Source of the DNA: an uncultured Lachnospiraceae bacterium
GTDB taxonomy: Bacteria; Bacillota; Clostridia; Lachnospirales; Lachnospiraceae
Reading direction: 5' to 3'
DNA: 64,000 nt
Assembly (NCBI GenBank): GCA_934351925.1
Contig: CAKRJT010000003.1
Coordinates: 91,742 to 155,741, forward strand
Shown here: positions 17,219-26,672 of the stretch, one piece after another
Numbering within the stretch: the first letter of the stretch is position 1
How the letters are laid out: the number at the start of each line of letters is the position of its first letter
Translations under genes and position numbers: made by a program
The notes under the pieces: generated by a model
The model's input: only the letters and a program-made list of their open reading frames with translations
The model's database searches: none
What the model was told of the DNA's origin: nothing

Positions 17219-17584
17219 TCAGGTCTTTGTGATATCGCACACGGTAAAGTGAAGCTTCTCGCGGCAGTAGTCCGTGACCGCCCTCATCGCAGCGTCGACC
17301 TCGGACACCGTCCCGGTCACTATGAGCGTTCCGCTGAAACGGTCCACGAAACCGAGCTCAACTCCCGAAGCCTTGGTCGCGATATCGGCAGCTATGATTG
17401 CCGTCTCAGCCGGGCTCATGGTGATAATTCCTATCGCCGAATGCGCGTAGTCGACCGCCGGGTCAAGCCCTAACTTCTTATATAATATCTTGTCAGGATT
17501 GGCTATTACATGTGCGAGCGTTATCTGTTTGCCCGGAACAAGCTCCTGAATAATACGCTGTTTGTTTTCGCTATTGTAGTCCAT
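17219..17584 (-). CDS. pduU: PduU/EutS-like circularly permuted shell protein
   Basis: The 121 residues fit the permuted BMC fold. The N-terminal extension, NKQRIIQELVPGKQITLAHVIANP, corresponds to the beta-barrel plug strand. The core GIITMSPAETAIIAADIATKASGVELG and the strand SGTLIVTGTVSEVDAAM follow. PduU/EutS hexamers have a barrel that blocks the pore. It lies between the activase and the PduV-like GTPase. Confidence 0.9.
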   Translation of the reverse strand: MDYNSENKQRIIQELVPGKQITLAHVIANPDKILYKKLGLDPAVDYAHSAIGIITMSPAETAIIAADIATKASGVELGFVDRFSGTLIVTGTVSEVDAAMRAVTDYCREKLHFTVCDITKT

Positions 17585-17599
17585 CTATGTCCTCCCTGC

Positions 17600-18394
17600 T
17601 TAACCGCCAATCTGCACGTCCAGCCCATAGCCCTGCGCTGCAGCCTCAAGCTCCTGTATGTGCTCTTTGCTCATCGGGGTGATGTGTGCCATCGTGTACT
17701 CCCTTCCGAGTCCCGCATACTTGTCCTGACCCAGCCTGTGATACGGGAGAAGATGTATCCTGCTCACTCCCGGGAGTGTCGACGCAAATCCCGCAATATC
17801 CGAAATCTCCTGCGGCGTGTCATTGAAGGTCGGGATAACCGGAACCCTTATGACGAGCCTTGTCTGACCGGAAGCCGCAATCTTTTTGGCATTCTCTATC
17901 ATCAGCTCATTGCTTCTTCCCGTGAACTCCTTGTGCTTTTCAGGGTTCATATGCTTAATGTCCATCAGGTAGGTATCAAGGTAAGGAAGTATTCTCTCGA
18001 TCACGCTGTAATCGGCGCAGCCCATGGACTCCATTGCCGTGTCCAGACCGCACTCCTTCGACGCATGCAAAAGCGCCTCGCAGAAATCCGGCTGGCAAAG
18101 ACTCTCCCCGCCCGACAGCGTTATCCCGCCGCCCGAGCGTCTGTAGTAAACCCTGTCCTTCATCACCTCATTAAGCACATCGTCGACCGTCACATCGTAA
18201 CCTATCGTCTTTGGCTTTCCGTCAACCATCATCGTCTCTATGTCGTATCTCTGGGACTCAGGGTTACAGCACCAGCGGCATCTTAACACGCAGCCCTTTA
18301 AGAATACTATCGTCCTTATTCCCGAGCCGTCATGCACGGAGAATTTCTGAATGTCAAATATTCTGCCCTTCTGTCTGTATATATCTTCCACCAT
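17600..18394 (-). CDS. Glycyl-radical-enzyme activase (radical SAM)
   Basis: Installs the glycyl radical on the adjacent dehydratase using S-adenosylmethionine. The 264 residues have the radical SAM cluster motif CVLRCRWC (about 35-42), FSVHDGSGIRTIVFLKGC before it, the GGE-like motif TLSGGESLCQ, and MDIKHMNPEKHKEFTG. Most activases of this class carry a ferredoxin-like insert with two extra 4Fe-4S clusters after CNPE. Here only about 20 residues without Cys occur at that point, so the protein is of the short type. It begins 12 bp after the dehydratase gene. Confidence 0.9.
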   Translation of the reverse strand: MVEDIYRQKGRIFDIQKFSVHDGSGIRTIVFLKGCVLRCRWCCNPESQRYDIETMMVDGKPKTIGYDVTVDDVLNEVMKDRVYYRRSGGGITLSGGESLCQPDFCEALLHASKECGLDTAMESMGCADYSVIERILPYLDTYLMDIKHMNPEKHKEFTGRSNELMIENAKKIAASGQTRLVIRVPVIPTFNDTPQEISDIAGFASTLPGVSRIHLLPYHRLGQDKYAGLGREYTMAHITPMSKEHIQELEAAAQGYGLDVQIGG

Positions 18395-18406
18395 TATCTC
18401 CTCCGC

Positions 18407-20995
18407 TTAAAAACCCTGCTCGGTTCTGTTGATAATGTCGTCCTGCAATGACCTCGACAGTGTTGTGAACAGTGCGCTGTAGCCGGCAACTCTTACAACC
18501 AATGTCTTGTACTTTTCAGGGTGCGCCTGTGCGTCAAGAAGTGTCTCACGGCTTACGACGTTGAACTGTACATGCATGCCCTTCTGGTCAAAGAAGCCTC
18601 TTATAAGCGCGACAAAGTTCTCAAGTCCCTGTCTGCCCGCAAGCGCCGACGGGTGGAATTTCTGGTTGAACAGCGTACCGTTAGAGCATATTCCGTGGTC
18701 AAGCCTTGCAACCGAGTTAGCTGTAGCAGTAGGTCCTTTAACGTCCCTGCCGGACATAGGTCCGACGCCGTCCGCAACAGGTGTGTTGGCAAATCTGCCG
18801 TCAGGTGTCGCTCCCGTCTGCTGTCCTAAAGGAACATTCGCCGACACTGGATAAAGACCTGCCTGATATGAACCGCCTCTTGGGTTTTTGTACTTCTCGA
18901 GCGGCTTCGAATATGTGTAGGCAGCCTCCCTCGCGAACTCGTCCACTTCCTCGATATCGTTGCCGTACTTAGGAAGCCCGTCTATCAGCTTTAACAGTTC
19001 CTCGTACCTGCCGTTACTGCCATCAGAGGCAGTCCCCGCAGCGTTTGCGGCATTTCCTGTCTTTACGCACTCCGCAACCACATTTGCGATGAGTTCCTGC
19101 GTGATTTCCTGACCCGCAGCCTTGCAGGAGGCGAGCACGGCGTTGACCATCTCCTCTATCCTATCAGCATTTCCCGAACTGGTTCCAGCCGCATTGCCGT
19201 GGCTGCTCTCATGTCCGAAGTTGTGCTCAAGTGCGTCCTTGTACTCAGCCATCGTGACCTTCTTATCGTCAAAGACAAGCTTCTTTATGGCGTAGAGTGA
19301 ATCCGCAACATTCGCTATGCCAAAGCCCTGTGGCCCGGTAAAATTGTAGACGGCTCCGCCCTCCTGAAGCGACATTCCACGTCCAATGCAGTCGTCGACC
19401 ATACATGACTCATATGGGAGCGGGCATCTCTCACGGTGAGCGTAATCTATCGAGTTATCTGCGTCCACCAACAGACCGATGCAGTACTCCATCTGCTTCT
19501 TATATGCGTCAAAGAACTGCTCATAGCTTGCAAACCTTGTCACATCGCCGGTATCGCAGCCGACCTTGACGCCCTTGTCATAGCCCCTGTTGAACACAAG
19601 CTCGATGACACGGCACATATTGAAGAATGCCGCATCATGCCAGCCTTCTGTCTTTCCCGCCTTCTGAGGCTCAACACAGCCGATTATGTTGTACTGTCTC
19701 GCGTCCTCAAGCGTGAGTCCCCTGTTCATAAGTGCCGGAATGATAACCTCATCATTGTAATATGCCGGAAGTCCGATTCCCGTTCTGGTGAGCTCGGCAG
19801 CCTTAAGGAGAAACTCATGCGGCGACTTGTTCCACACTCTGACCGACAGCGACGGCTGCGGGAGTGCCACATGCATCGACGCCTCAATACACATGAATGA
19901 TAAATCATTCGTGACATCGTTGCCCTCAGCGTCCTGTCCTCCAGCTATAAGATTCTGGAAAAGTCCATATCCTGCAAAGCCCTCAGAGCTCGCGGCATCC
20001 CTCGCCTTGTTGAGGTCATTCAGCTTAATCCATATATTATCGATAAGTTCCTGTGCGAACTCCCTTGTGATTCTTCCGCTCTCAATGTCCGCTTTATAAT
20101 AAGGATACATGTACTGGTCAAAGCGTCCCGGAGAAATTGAATGTCCGCTCGACTCAACCTGCAGAAGCATCTGCACGAACCAGAACGACTGACAAGCCTC
20201 ATAAAAATCCCTCGCACCGTACTCAGGTACCCTGTCACAATTTCGTGCCATTCTCTCGAGCTCCGCCCTTCTTGTGACGTCCGCACATGAAGCCGCCTCA
20301 CTTCTGCAAAGTGCCGCATATCTGTGTGCATAGTTGATGACAGCCTCGCAGCTTAGTATCACCGCGTCAAGAAAGTGCGTCCTCTTCGCAAAATCGCCGT
20401 CACCGAAGCGAAGCTTCTCCTTCGCCGCCTCTGCCTCGTCGATTATTCCTCTGTAGCCTATCGCGAGAACCTTCTCGTACTGAACCGTCACATGTCCGAC
20501 ACCGTTGTAAAAATAGTTGCCCGGCGTAAATATGTTGTGCTCAATGGCTGTCCTGGTCTCAGGTGCCATGTAGGAAGCCGCAAGCTCACTCGTCGTCCTG
20601 CCCTTCCAATATGTATACGCCTCATGGAGCGCCTTCTTGGTCTCCTCCGAAATATAGAAAGGGTCTGCCTTTCTCGTGGCTATCGTGTCGAACTCCGCCT
20701 CAAGCCACTCATAGGAGAACTCAGGGAACACCTGACAGCTTCTAAGCTTCTTAGTAGTGCTTCCCGCAATGAGCTCCTTATCACGCAGCACGATGGGAAT
20801 GTTCTCAAGTATGTGTGCAAAAGCCTTCGCACGTCTTGTTATAATCGGCTCTCCTTCGGTCTGCCTGTAGCTCTCCGTTATAAGAACCGCTCTGTCCGCC
20901 TCAATCTCCGGAAATGCCCCCAGCAGCTCCTCGACCATGGCGGCTATCCTCTCGGTCTTTTTGACCGGTTCCGTGTTGAACTTACTCTTAAGCAT
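18407..20995 (-). CDS. Glycyl-radical 1,2-propanediol dehydratase (B12-independent) with internal insertion
   Basis: The signature enzyme, converting 1,2-propanediol to propionaldehyde. Of 862 residues, I see the thiyl-radical Cys in NIIGCVEPQ (about 438), a general-base Glu within the same loop, and the glycyl-radical motif VRVAGYSALFTTLS near 835. The N-terminus (KKTERIAAMVEELLGAFPEI) looks like the enzyme's own start, not an added targeting peptide. About residues 600-657 form an insertion: a pair of amphipathic helices (RIEEMVNAVLASCKAAG and QELIANVVAECVKTG) between Ala/Gly/Asn/Ser linkers. This may be an internal encapsulation signal. Glycerol as substrate cannot be excluded, but the aldolase points to propanediol. 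Confidence 0.9.
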   Translation of the reverse strand: MLKSKFNTEPVKKTERIAAMVEELLGAFPEIEADRAVLITESYRQTEGEPIITRRAKAFAHILENIPIVLRDKELIAGSTTKKLRSCQVFPEFSYEWLEAEFDTIATRKADPFYISEETKKALHEAYTYWKGRTTSELAASYMAPETRTAIEHNIFTPGNYFYNGVGHVTVQYEKVLAIGYRGIIDEAEAAKEKLRFGDGDFAKRTHFLDAVILSCEAVINYAHRYAALCRSEAASCADVTRRAELERMARNCDRVPEYGARDFYEACQSFWFVQMLLQVESSGHSISPGRFDQYMYPYYKADIESGRITREFAQELIDNIWIKLNDLNKARDAASSEGFAGYGLFQNLIAGGQDAEGNDVTNDLSFMCIEASMHVALPQPSLSVRVWNKSPHEFLLKAAELTRTGIGLPAYYNDEVIIPALMNRGLTLEDARQYNIIGCVEPQKAGKTEGWHDAAFFNMCRVIELVFNRGYDKGVKVGCDTGDVTRFASYEQFFDAYKKQMEYCIGLLVDADNSIDYAHRERCPLPYESCMVDDCIGRGMSLQEGGAVYNFTGPQGFGIANVADSLYAIKKLVFDDKKVTMAEYKDALEHNFGHESSHGNAAGTSSGNADRIEEMVNAVLASCKAAGQEITQELIANVVAECVKTGNAANAAGTASDGSNGRYEELLKLIDGLPKYGNDIEEVDEFAREAAYTYSKPLEKYKNPRGGSYQAGLYPVSANVPLGQQTGATPDGRFANTPVADGVGPMSGRDVKGPTATANSVARLDHGICSNGTLFNQKFHPSALAGRQGLENFVALIRGFFDQKGMHVQFNVVSRETLLDAQAHPEKYKTLVVRVAGYSALFTTLSRSLQDDIINRTEQGF

Positions 20996-21069
20996 AATAT
21001 CTTCTCCTCATACACGAATACATTCTTCTATTTTTTTGCTTCTCTTATGTGTAAAAAACAAAATGCAGT

Positions 21070-21091
21070 TTATGTTAATTATATAACATAA
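21070..21091. promoter_or_regulatory. Perfect palindromic operator over the -10 of the dehydratase promoter
   Basis: TTATGTTA and TAACATAA are perfect inverted 8-bp arms around a 6-bp centre that is itself the -10 hexamer. A repressor bound here would block RNA polymerase. The DeoR protein encoded in the operon (9698-10465) is the natural candidate. Binding is inferred, not shown. Confidence 0.6.
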
Positions 21092-21106
21092 TCCCGAAAA
21101 ATGCAA
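21078..21106 (-). promoter_or_regulatory. SigA-type promoter of the dehydratase operon
   Basis: TTGCAT (21106-21101), a 17-bp spacer and TATAAT (21083-21078) on the minus strand lie about 80 bp before the dehydratase ATG. AGGAG precedes the start codon. Confidence 0.7.
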
Positions 21107-21386
21107 AGGAAAACAACAATTTTAAACAATTTTATTGTATGTTTCCATGTTGATTTTGCTTTAATGTCTGATAAAATTCAGCCAATTGTCAGAATTTTCA
21201 TTCTAATTGTGTCTATACTGTTTTCCGGTGCAGTCCGTTACCTCATAACAAAACATATCCGCCAAAAAAGCCCCTCTTTTTGCATTTTGTATATTTTCAA
21301 ACACCATATTTTATGATAGTATAGAAAGGTATGACCATTCAGCGATTTAAAATGGCACGCAGCGTGCCGTTTCGGAAAGGACCAAT

Positions 21387-21716
21387 ATGTTTGTATATAA
21401 TAATGAAGTAACACCTACACCTTGTGAGCCGGGTGTCTCAAGAAAAGTGCTCACCTACTCGGACGACCTTATGATGTGCGAGATAACCTTCGAAAAAGGT
21501 GCAAAGGGCAATTTCCACCAGCATGAACATTTACAGATAACCTACATCGCCGAGGGCAGCTTTGAATTTACAATCGGTGACGAGACAAAAATCGTGAACA
21601 AGGGCGACAGCGTGTATATGCCGTCAAACGTGCGCCACGGCGTGACATGCCTCGAAGCCGGAAAGCTTGTTGACGTTTTCAATCCTATGAGAAAAGATTT
21701 TGTAAATCAGCAGTAA
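21387..21716 (+). CDS. Cupin-domain protein
   Basis: A single 109-residue cupin_2 barrel. The metal-binding motif 1 reads GNFHQHEHLQITYIAEGSFE, with a glycine turn and Glu, and motif 2 reads KGDSVYMPSNVRHGV. Small cupins of this kind bind a divalent metal and may be isomerases or ligand sensors. The substrate is unknown. AAAGGA precedes the ATG. It is divergent from the microcompartment operon and 52 bp upstream of prfC. Confidence 0.85.
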   Translation: MFVYNNEVTPTPCEPGVSRKVLTYSDDLMMCEITFEKGAKGNFHQHEHLQITYIAEGSFEFTIGDETKIVNKGDSVYMPSNVRHGVTCLEAGKLVDVFNPMRKDFVNQQ

Positions 21717-21768
21717 TCAAATATACAGAAATTAAAAGATGCATTTTTATAAAAGGAGACAGATTTCA

Positions 21769-23361
<1,593 letters not shown>

Positions 23362-23418
23362 TGCACGGCTCATTTTCTGAACAGAAAACATCTTAATATG
23401 TGACAAAATAAATAATAA

Positions 23419-23476
23419 AATAACGGCTTCACGCGCGGGCATCTTATGATGCTGCGGCGGAAAGCCGTTGTTATTT
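23419..23476 (+). terminator. Stem-loop terminator-like structure after prfC
   Basis: AATAACGGCTT pairs with AAGCCGTT(g)TTATT, and inside it gcatc-ttat-gatgc forms a second hairpin. A weak T/A tail follows. It lies between the convergent prfC and AAA-ATPase genes and could serve either strand. Confidence 0.5.
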
Positions 23477-23511
23477 ATCCATATATTTTTTATGTGCGAA
23501 AGCTTATGGGC

Positions 23512-25125
23512 TTATTCTGCTATCAGAACATTCTTGCCCTCGAACGCGAACCCGTAATGTCTTATACGAGCTCTTTCTATGCCTCTTGCAATCAGCTCCG
23601 CGTCATAATTTTTGTCCTCTATCTGCCTGAGGGCTGAACTTGCCGTATTCTCAAGCGTGCCTTCCTCCCGCAAATCCAAGACCTTAAATTCCATTACAGT
23701 GGCATTATATCTGTCATCATTGTTCTTAGGAATAAGCATAACATCGTATCTTCCGTATCCGCTCTCGCGATTTGATTTCACCTCGTAAATATCGCGTAGT
23801 TCCACCAGTAATCCCAAAACAAACCCATGAAAAAATCTCTCAGGCTGTGACCTGTCCGACGGGTGCGTTCCCGTGTCAAAGCTGCTGAAGGTGGACAGCG
23901 CCGTGCCAAACCATCCCTTGAACATGGAGGCGAACATGCTCCTCGTCTCAAGATTGGTTATGCTTAACGTATACCATATTTCCCTCAGCTCGCCTCTGTA
24001 CTCAATACTGTCAATCCTCAGATAACCGCTGGCAACCAACAAGCTCCACAGCGCATTCTCGTCCCTTGAAAGCTGATTGAAAACTATCTGTTCGTCAAAA
24101 TGAACCGTTATCGCCTTCCCCTCAAGCAGGATCTCCATCTCGCTCTTGATTTCGGCAGAAGAGCCCTGTATCAAGGTATTTATCAGACTGTTAGAGCTAG
24201 TAGCCGCCCAGTATGCCTGAATCTGCTTCTCCTTTAAAAAGTTGATGATCGACCATGGATTATAAATTCCCTTCTTAGAGCCAAAGTTAAAGCCGTCATA
24301 CCATTTTTTTACGATATCTCTCTGTCCGGAGATACCATATTCATCCAAGGCTTCAAAAACCTCTGTCTGTGTAAATCCAAAAAAATCCGCATATTTCTCC
24401 GACGATGTCGTTATGACTCTCAGATTATTCAAATCAGAAAAAATCGACTCCCTGGAAACCCTCGTTATTCCCGTCATCAGAGCCCTTTCAAGATACTGGT
24501 TTGTCTTAAAGGTTGAATTGAACAGGCTCCTCATAAACGACGTAAATTCCGCCCAGTATCCTCCGATATACGCCTCCTGCATCGGCGTGTCATACTCATC
24601 AAGCAGCACAATTACCTTCCTGCCATAAAAGCGATATAAATACTCGCATAGGATATTAATGCTCACGGCACAGTCCGCGTCGCTCATATTCTTGGTAATC
24701 TGACCATATTCCTCCGCTTCGGCTCTGCTAAGGACCCCTGAGTCTGTCAAAAACTCCCTGCTTCTGTACAGCCTTGCAATCTGTGTTTTAATCTCTGTCT
24801 TGGCACTGTCAATGTTATCCGCCTTCACTCCTGCGAAACTGAGGGTTATCGTCGGATATGTACCCTGAATATTCCTGTATTTCTCACAATCCCATATGGA
24901 CAATCCCCGGAACAAATCTGCCCTGCCCGCATAATCCGTTGAGAAGAAGCAGTTAAGCATGCTCACATTGAGCATCTTTCCAAATCTGCGCGGACGCGTG
25001 ATAAGCGTAACATCATCGCCGGACTCCCACCATTCACTGATGAAGTTAGTCTTGTCTATATAGAAATAGCCGTTCTCCCTCAATGACGCAAAATCCTGTT
25101 TTCCAATAGAAATCACTCTCTCCAT
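23512..25125 (-). CDS. AAA-ATPase-like / PD-(D/E)XK (DUF1703) family protein
   Basis: The 537 residues fit the large Firmicutes/Bacteroidetes family with an N-terminal AAA-like ATPase (AAA-ATPase_like) and a C-terminal PD-(D/E)XK nuclease-type domain. I see GKQDFASLRENGYFYIDKTNFI, the arginine-rich P-loop RPRRFGKMLNVSML, Walker B-like VIVLLDEYDTPM, and the nuclease-like GYGRYDVMLIPKN with VMEFKV. The P-loop Thr usual in GKT is Met here, which may impair nucleotide binding. Such genes are often multi-copy and mobile-associated, but their role is not established. AT-rich spacers lie on both sides. Confidence 0.8.
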   Translation of the reverse strand: MERVISIGKQDFASLRENGYFYIDKTNFISEWWESGDDVTLITRPRRFGKMLNVSMLNCFFSTDYAGRADLFRGLSIWDCEKYRNIQGTYPTITLSFAGVKADNIDSAKTEIKTQIARLYRSREFLTDSGVLSRAEAEEYGQITKNMSDADCAVSINILCEYLYRFYGRKVIVLLDEYDTPMQEAYIGGYWAEFTSFMRSLFNSTFKTNQYLERALMTGITRVSRESIFSDLNNLRVITTSSEKYADFFGFTQTEVFEALDEYGISGQRDIVKKWYDGFNFGSKKGIYNPWSIINFLKEKQIQAYWAATSSNSLINTLIQGSSAEIKSEMEILLEGKAITVHFDEQIVFNQLSRDENALWSLLVASGYLRIDSIEYRGELREIWYTLSITNLETRSMFASMFKGWFGTALSTFSSFDTGTHPSDRSQPERFFHGFVLGLLVELRDIYEVKSNRESGYGRYDVMLIPKNNDDRYNATVMEFKVLDLREEGTLENTASSALRQIEDKNYDAELIARGIERARIRHYGFAFEGKNVLIAE

Positions 25126-25329
25126 TCAGCTACCTGCCTTCCCCACAACGAACACCCTTATCCGTCAAACTCAAAGCTATCTACAGTGTATCATAATGTA
25201 TCATTTTTATCAATATGTTAATTTTGACAAACCCGTTACCCGCAAAGCACCTTATCAAGCCTCTCCTTCGACAGCTTACAACATATCTTTTGATTAATTC
25301 CTTCTTACCCAAAACCGTAACTTTCTTTC

Positions 25330-26514
25330 CTATTCTTCATCGTATGTTTCAAGAAAATGATGTCTCACGCCGTTCTGCTTATAGGCGACGATTGTGCTGA
25401 GATTGACATTCTCCACACTCTTAAATATATTTCCCTCGACAAATGGATTTGTCTTTTTAAGCTCCGCGATGAGCTTCTTGACCTCGAGGCGCTTTGACTT
25501 GCTCTGACCGTCCTCAGCACAGGACGAACAGGTATCCGTGAATTTGCAGGCGCACTGAATAAACTTGAGGTTGTTCGCATCGCGCCATGCCTTGATATCG
25601 TCCTCTCTTATAAGATACAGCGGTCTTATAAGCTCCATGCCCTCAAAATTCGTGCTGTGAAGCTTAGGCATCATGGTCTGCATCTGCGCTCCGTAGAGCA
25701 TACCCATGAGAATGGTCTCTATGACATCGTCATAGTGGTGCCCGAGGGCTATCTTGTTGCAGCCAAGCTCCTTCGCCTTGCTGTAGAGATGACCGCGGCG
25801 CATGCGCGCGCACAGGTAACACGGCGATTTTTCCACATTGAACACCGACTCAAATATGTCCGACTCAAATATCGTCACCGGGATATTCAGCCTCTTTGCA
25901 TTGCTCTCTATAAGCTTTCTGTTCTCAGGACTGTATCCCGGATCCATAATAAGGAATTTTACCTCAAAAGGAAACTTATTGTGACGCTTAAGCTCCTGAA
26001 AGAGCTTAGCCATGAGCATCGAGTCCTTGCCGCCGGAGATGCACACTGCCACGCAGTCTCCCTCCTTCACAAGCTCGTACTCGTTTATCGCCTTGGTAAA
26101 CTTCGACCAGATGGATTTCTTGAAGCGCTTTCTTATGCTCTCCTCAACCTCCGCCGCAAAATCGGAATCGCTCTGCTCCTCACTCATCTTCTGAATGTCA
26201 GCCATGAGCCACGCTATATATCCGCCCTTGAGACTGAGCGCGTCGATGCCTCTCTCACGCAGCTCCTCCGCCGTCTCAAGGCTCGCCTCGCCCCTCTTGC
26301 AGTACAAAAGAAGCTTTCTTCCCTCATAATTGCCCGCGTTCTCAAGCAGAGTCTCCTTCGGCACGCTCACACTGCCGCTTATGTTTCCGTATGCATACGA
26401 GAGCTCGTCCCTCACGTCGATGAGTGCATAGCCATCCTCCATGTATTTTGAAAGCTCACTTATGTCTATCTCAAGCTCAGTCGTGCTATTTCCCATTTCA
26501 CCATCAAAAACCAT
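25330..26514 (-). CDS. Rhodanese-TtcA/TilS-type tRNA thiolation fusion protein
   Basis: A rhodanese domain (about 10-105) with the active Cys in LLLYCKRGEASLET is fused to a PP-loop ATPase (about 140-350) related to TtcA. The PP-loop reads ISGGKDSMLMA. Cysteine pairs in SPCYLCARMRRG and the later CACKFTDTCSSC may bind an iron-sulfur cluster. TtcA makes 2-thiocytidine in tRNA; rhodanese could supply persulfide sulfur in cis. I chose the ATG at 26514, with GGAT upstream. A TTG at 26526 and ATG at 26496 are alternatives. Confidence 0.85.
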   Translation of the reverse strand: MVFDGEMGNSTTELEIDISELSKYMEDGYALIDVRDELSYAYGNISGSVSVPKETLLENAGNYEGRKLLLYCKRGEASLETAEELRERGIDALSLKGGYIAWLMADIQKMSEEQSDSDFAAEVEESIRKRFKKSIWSKFTKAINEYELVKEGDCVAVCISGGKDSMLMAKLFQELKRHNKFPFEVKFLIMDPGYSPENRKLIESNAKRLNIPVTIFESDIFESVFNVEKSPCYLCARMRRGHLYSKAKELGCNKIALGHHYDDVIETILMGMLYGAQMQTMMPKLHSTNFEGMELIRPLYLIREDDIKAWRDANNLKFIQCACKFTDTCSSCAEDGQSKSKRLEVKKLIAELKKTNPFVEGNIFKSVENVNLSTIVAYKQNGVRHHFLETYDEE

Positions 26515-26604
26515 ATTATTATCCAAAACTGTCCCACACTCTCTTTCTTCTGCCTGTCAAAGCAATGCACAGCCTGCTGCCATGCACAGCCCCTGCTGTT
26601 TACA

Positions 26605-26641
26605 CAACAAAAATCAAGGTGCCAAAACAATTTTGACACCT
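26605..26641 (-). terminator. Intrinsic terminator after the MFS transporter
   Basis: On the minus strand AGGTGTCAAAA pairs with TTTTGGCACCT around a three-base loop, followed by TGATTTTTG. It lies just past the transporter stop codon. Confidence 0.7.
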
Positions 26642-26672
26642 CTCACTCCGAAATATAATTTTATTTGTTTAT

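Larger units (their letters stand above)
20996..21386. other. 391-bp divergent regulatory region between the dehydratase operon and the cupin gene
   Basis: AT-rich. It carries the operon promoter with its palindromic operator on the minus strand (separate entries). Near the cupin gene a small hairpin (GGCACG-ca-CGTGCC type, 21353-21369) overlaps the leader. A TATGAT at 21312-21317 preceded by TTGTAT 19 bp upstream is a possible cupin promoter. No coding region is evident. Confidence 0.5.
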
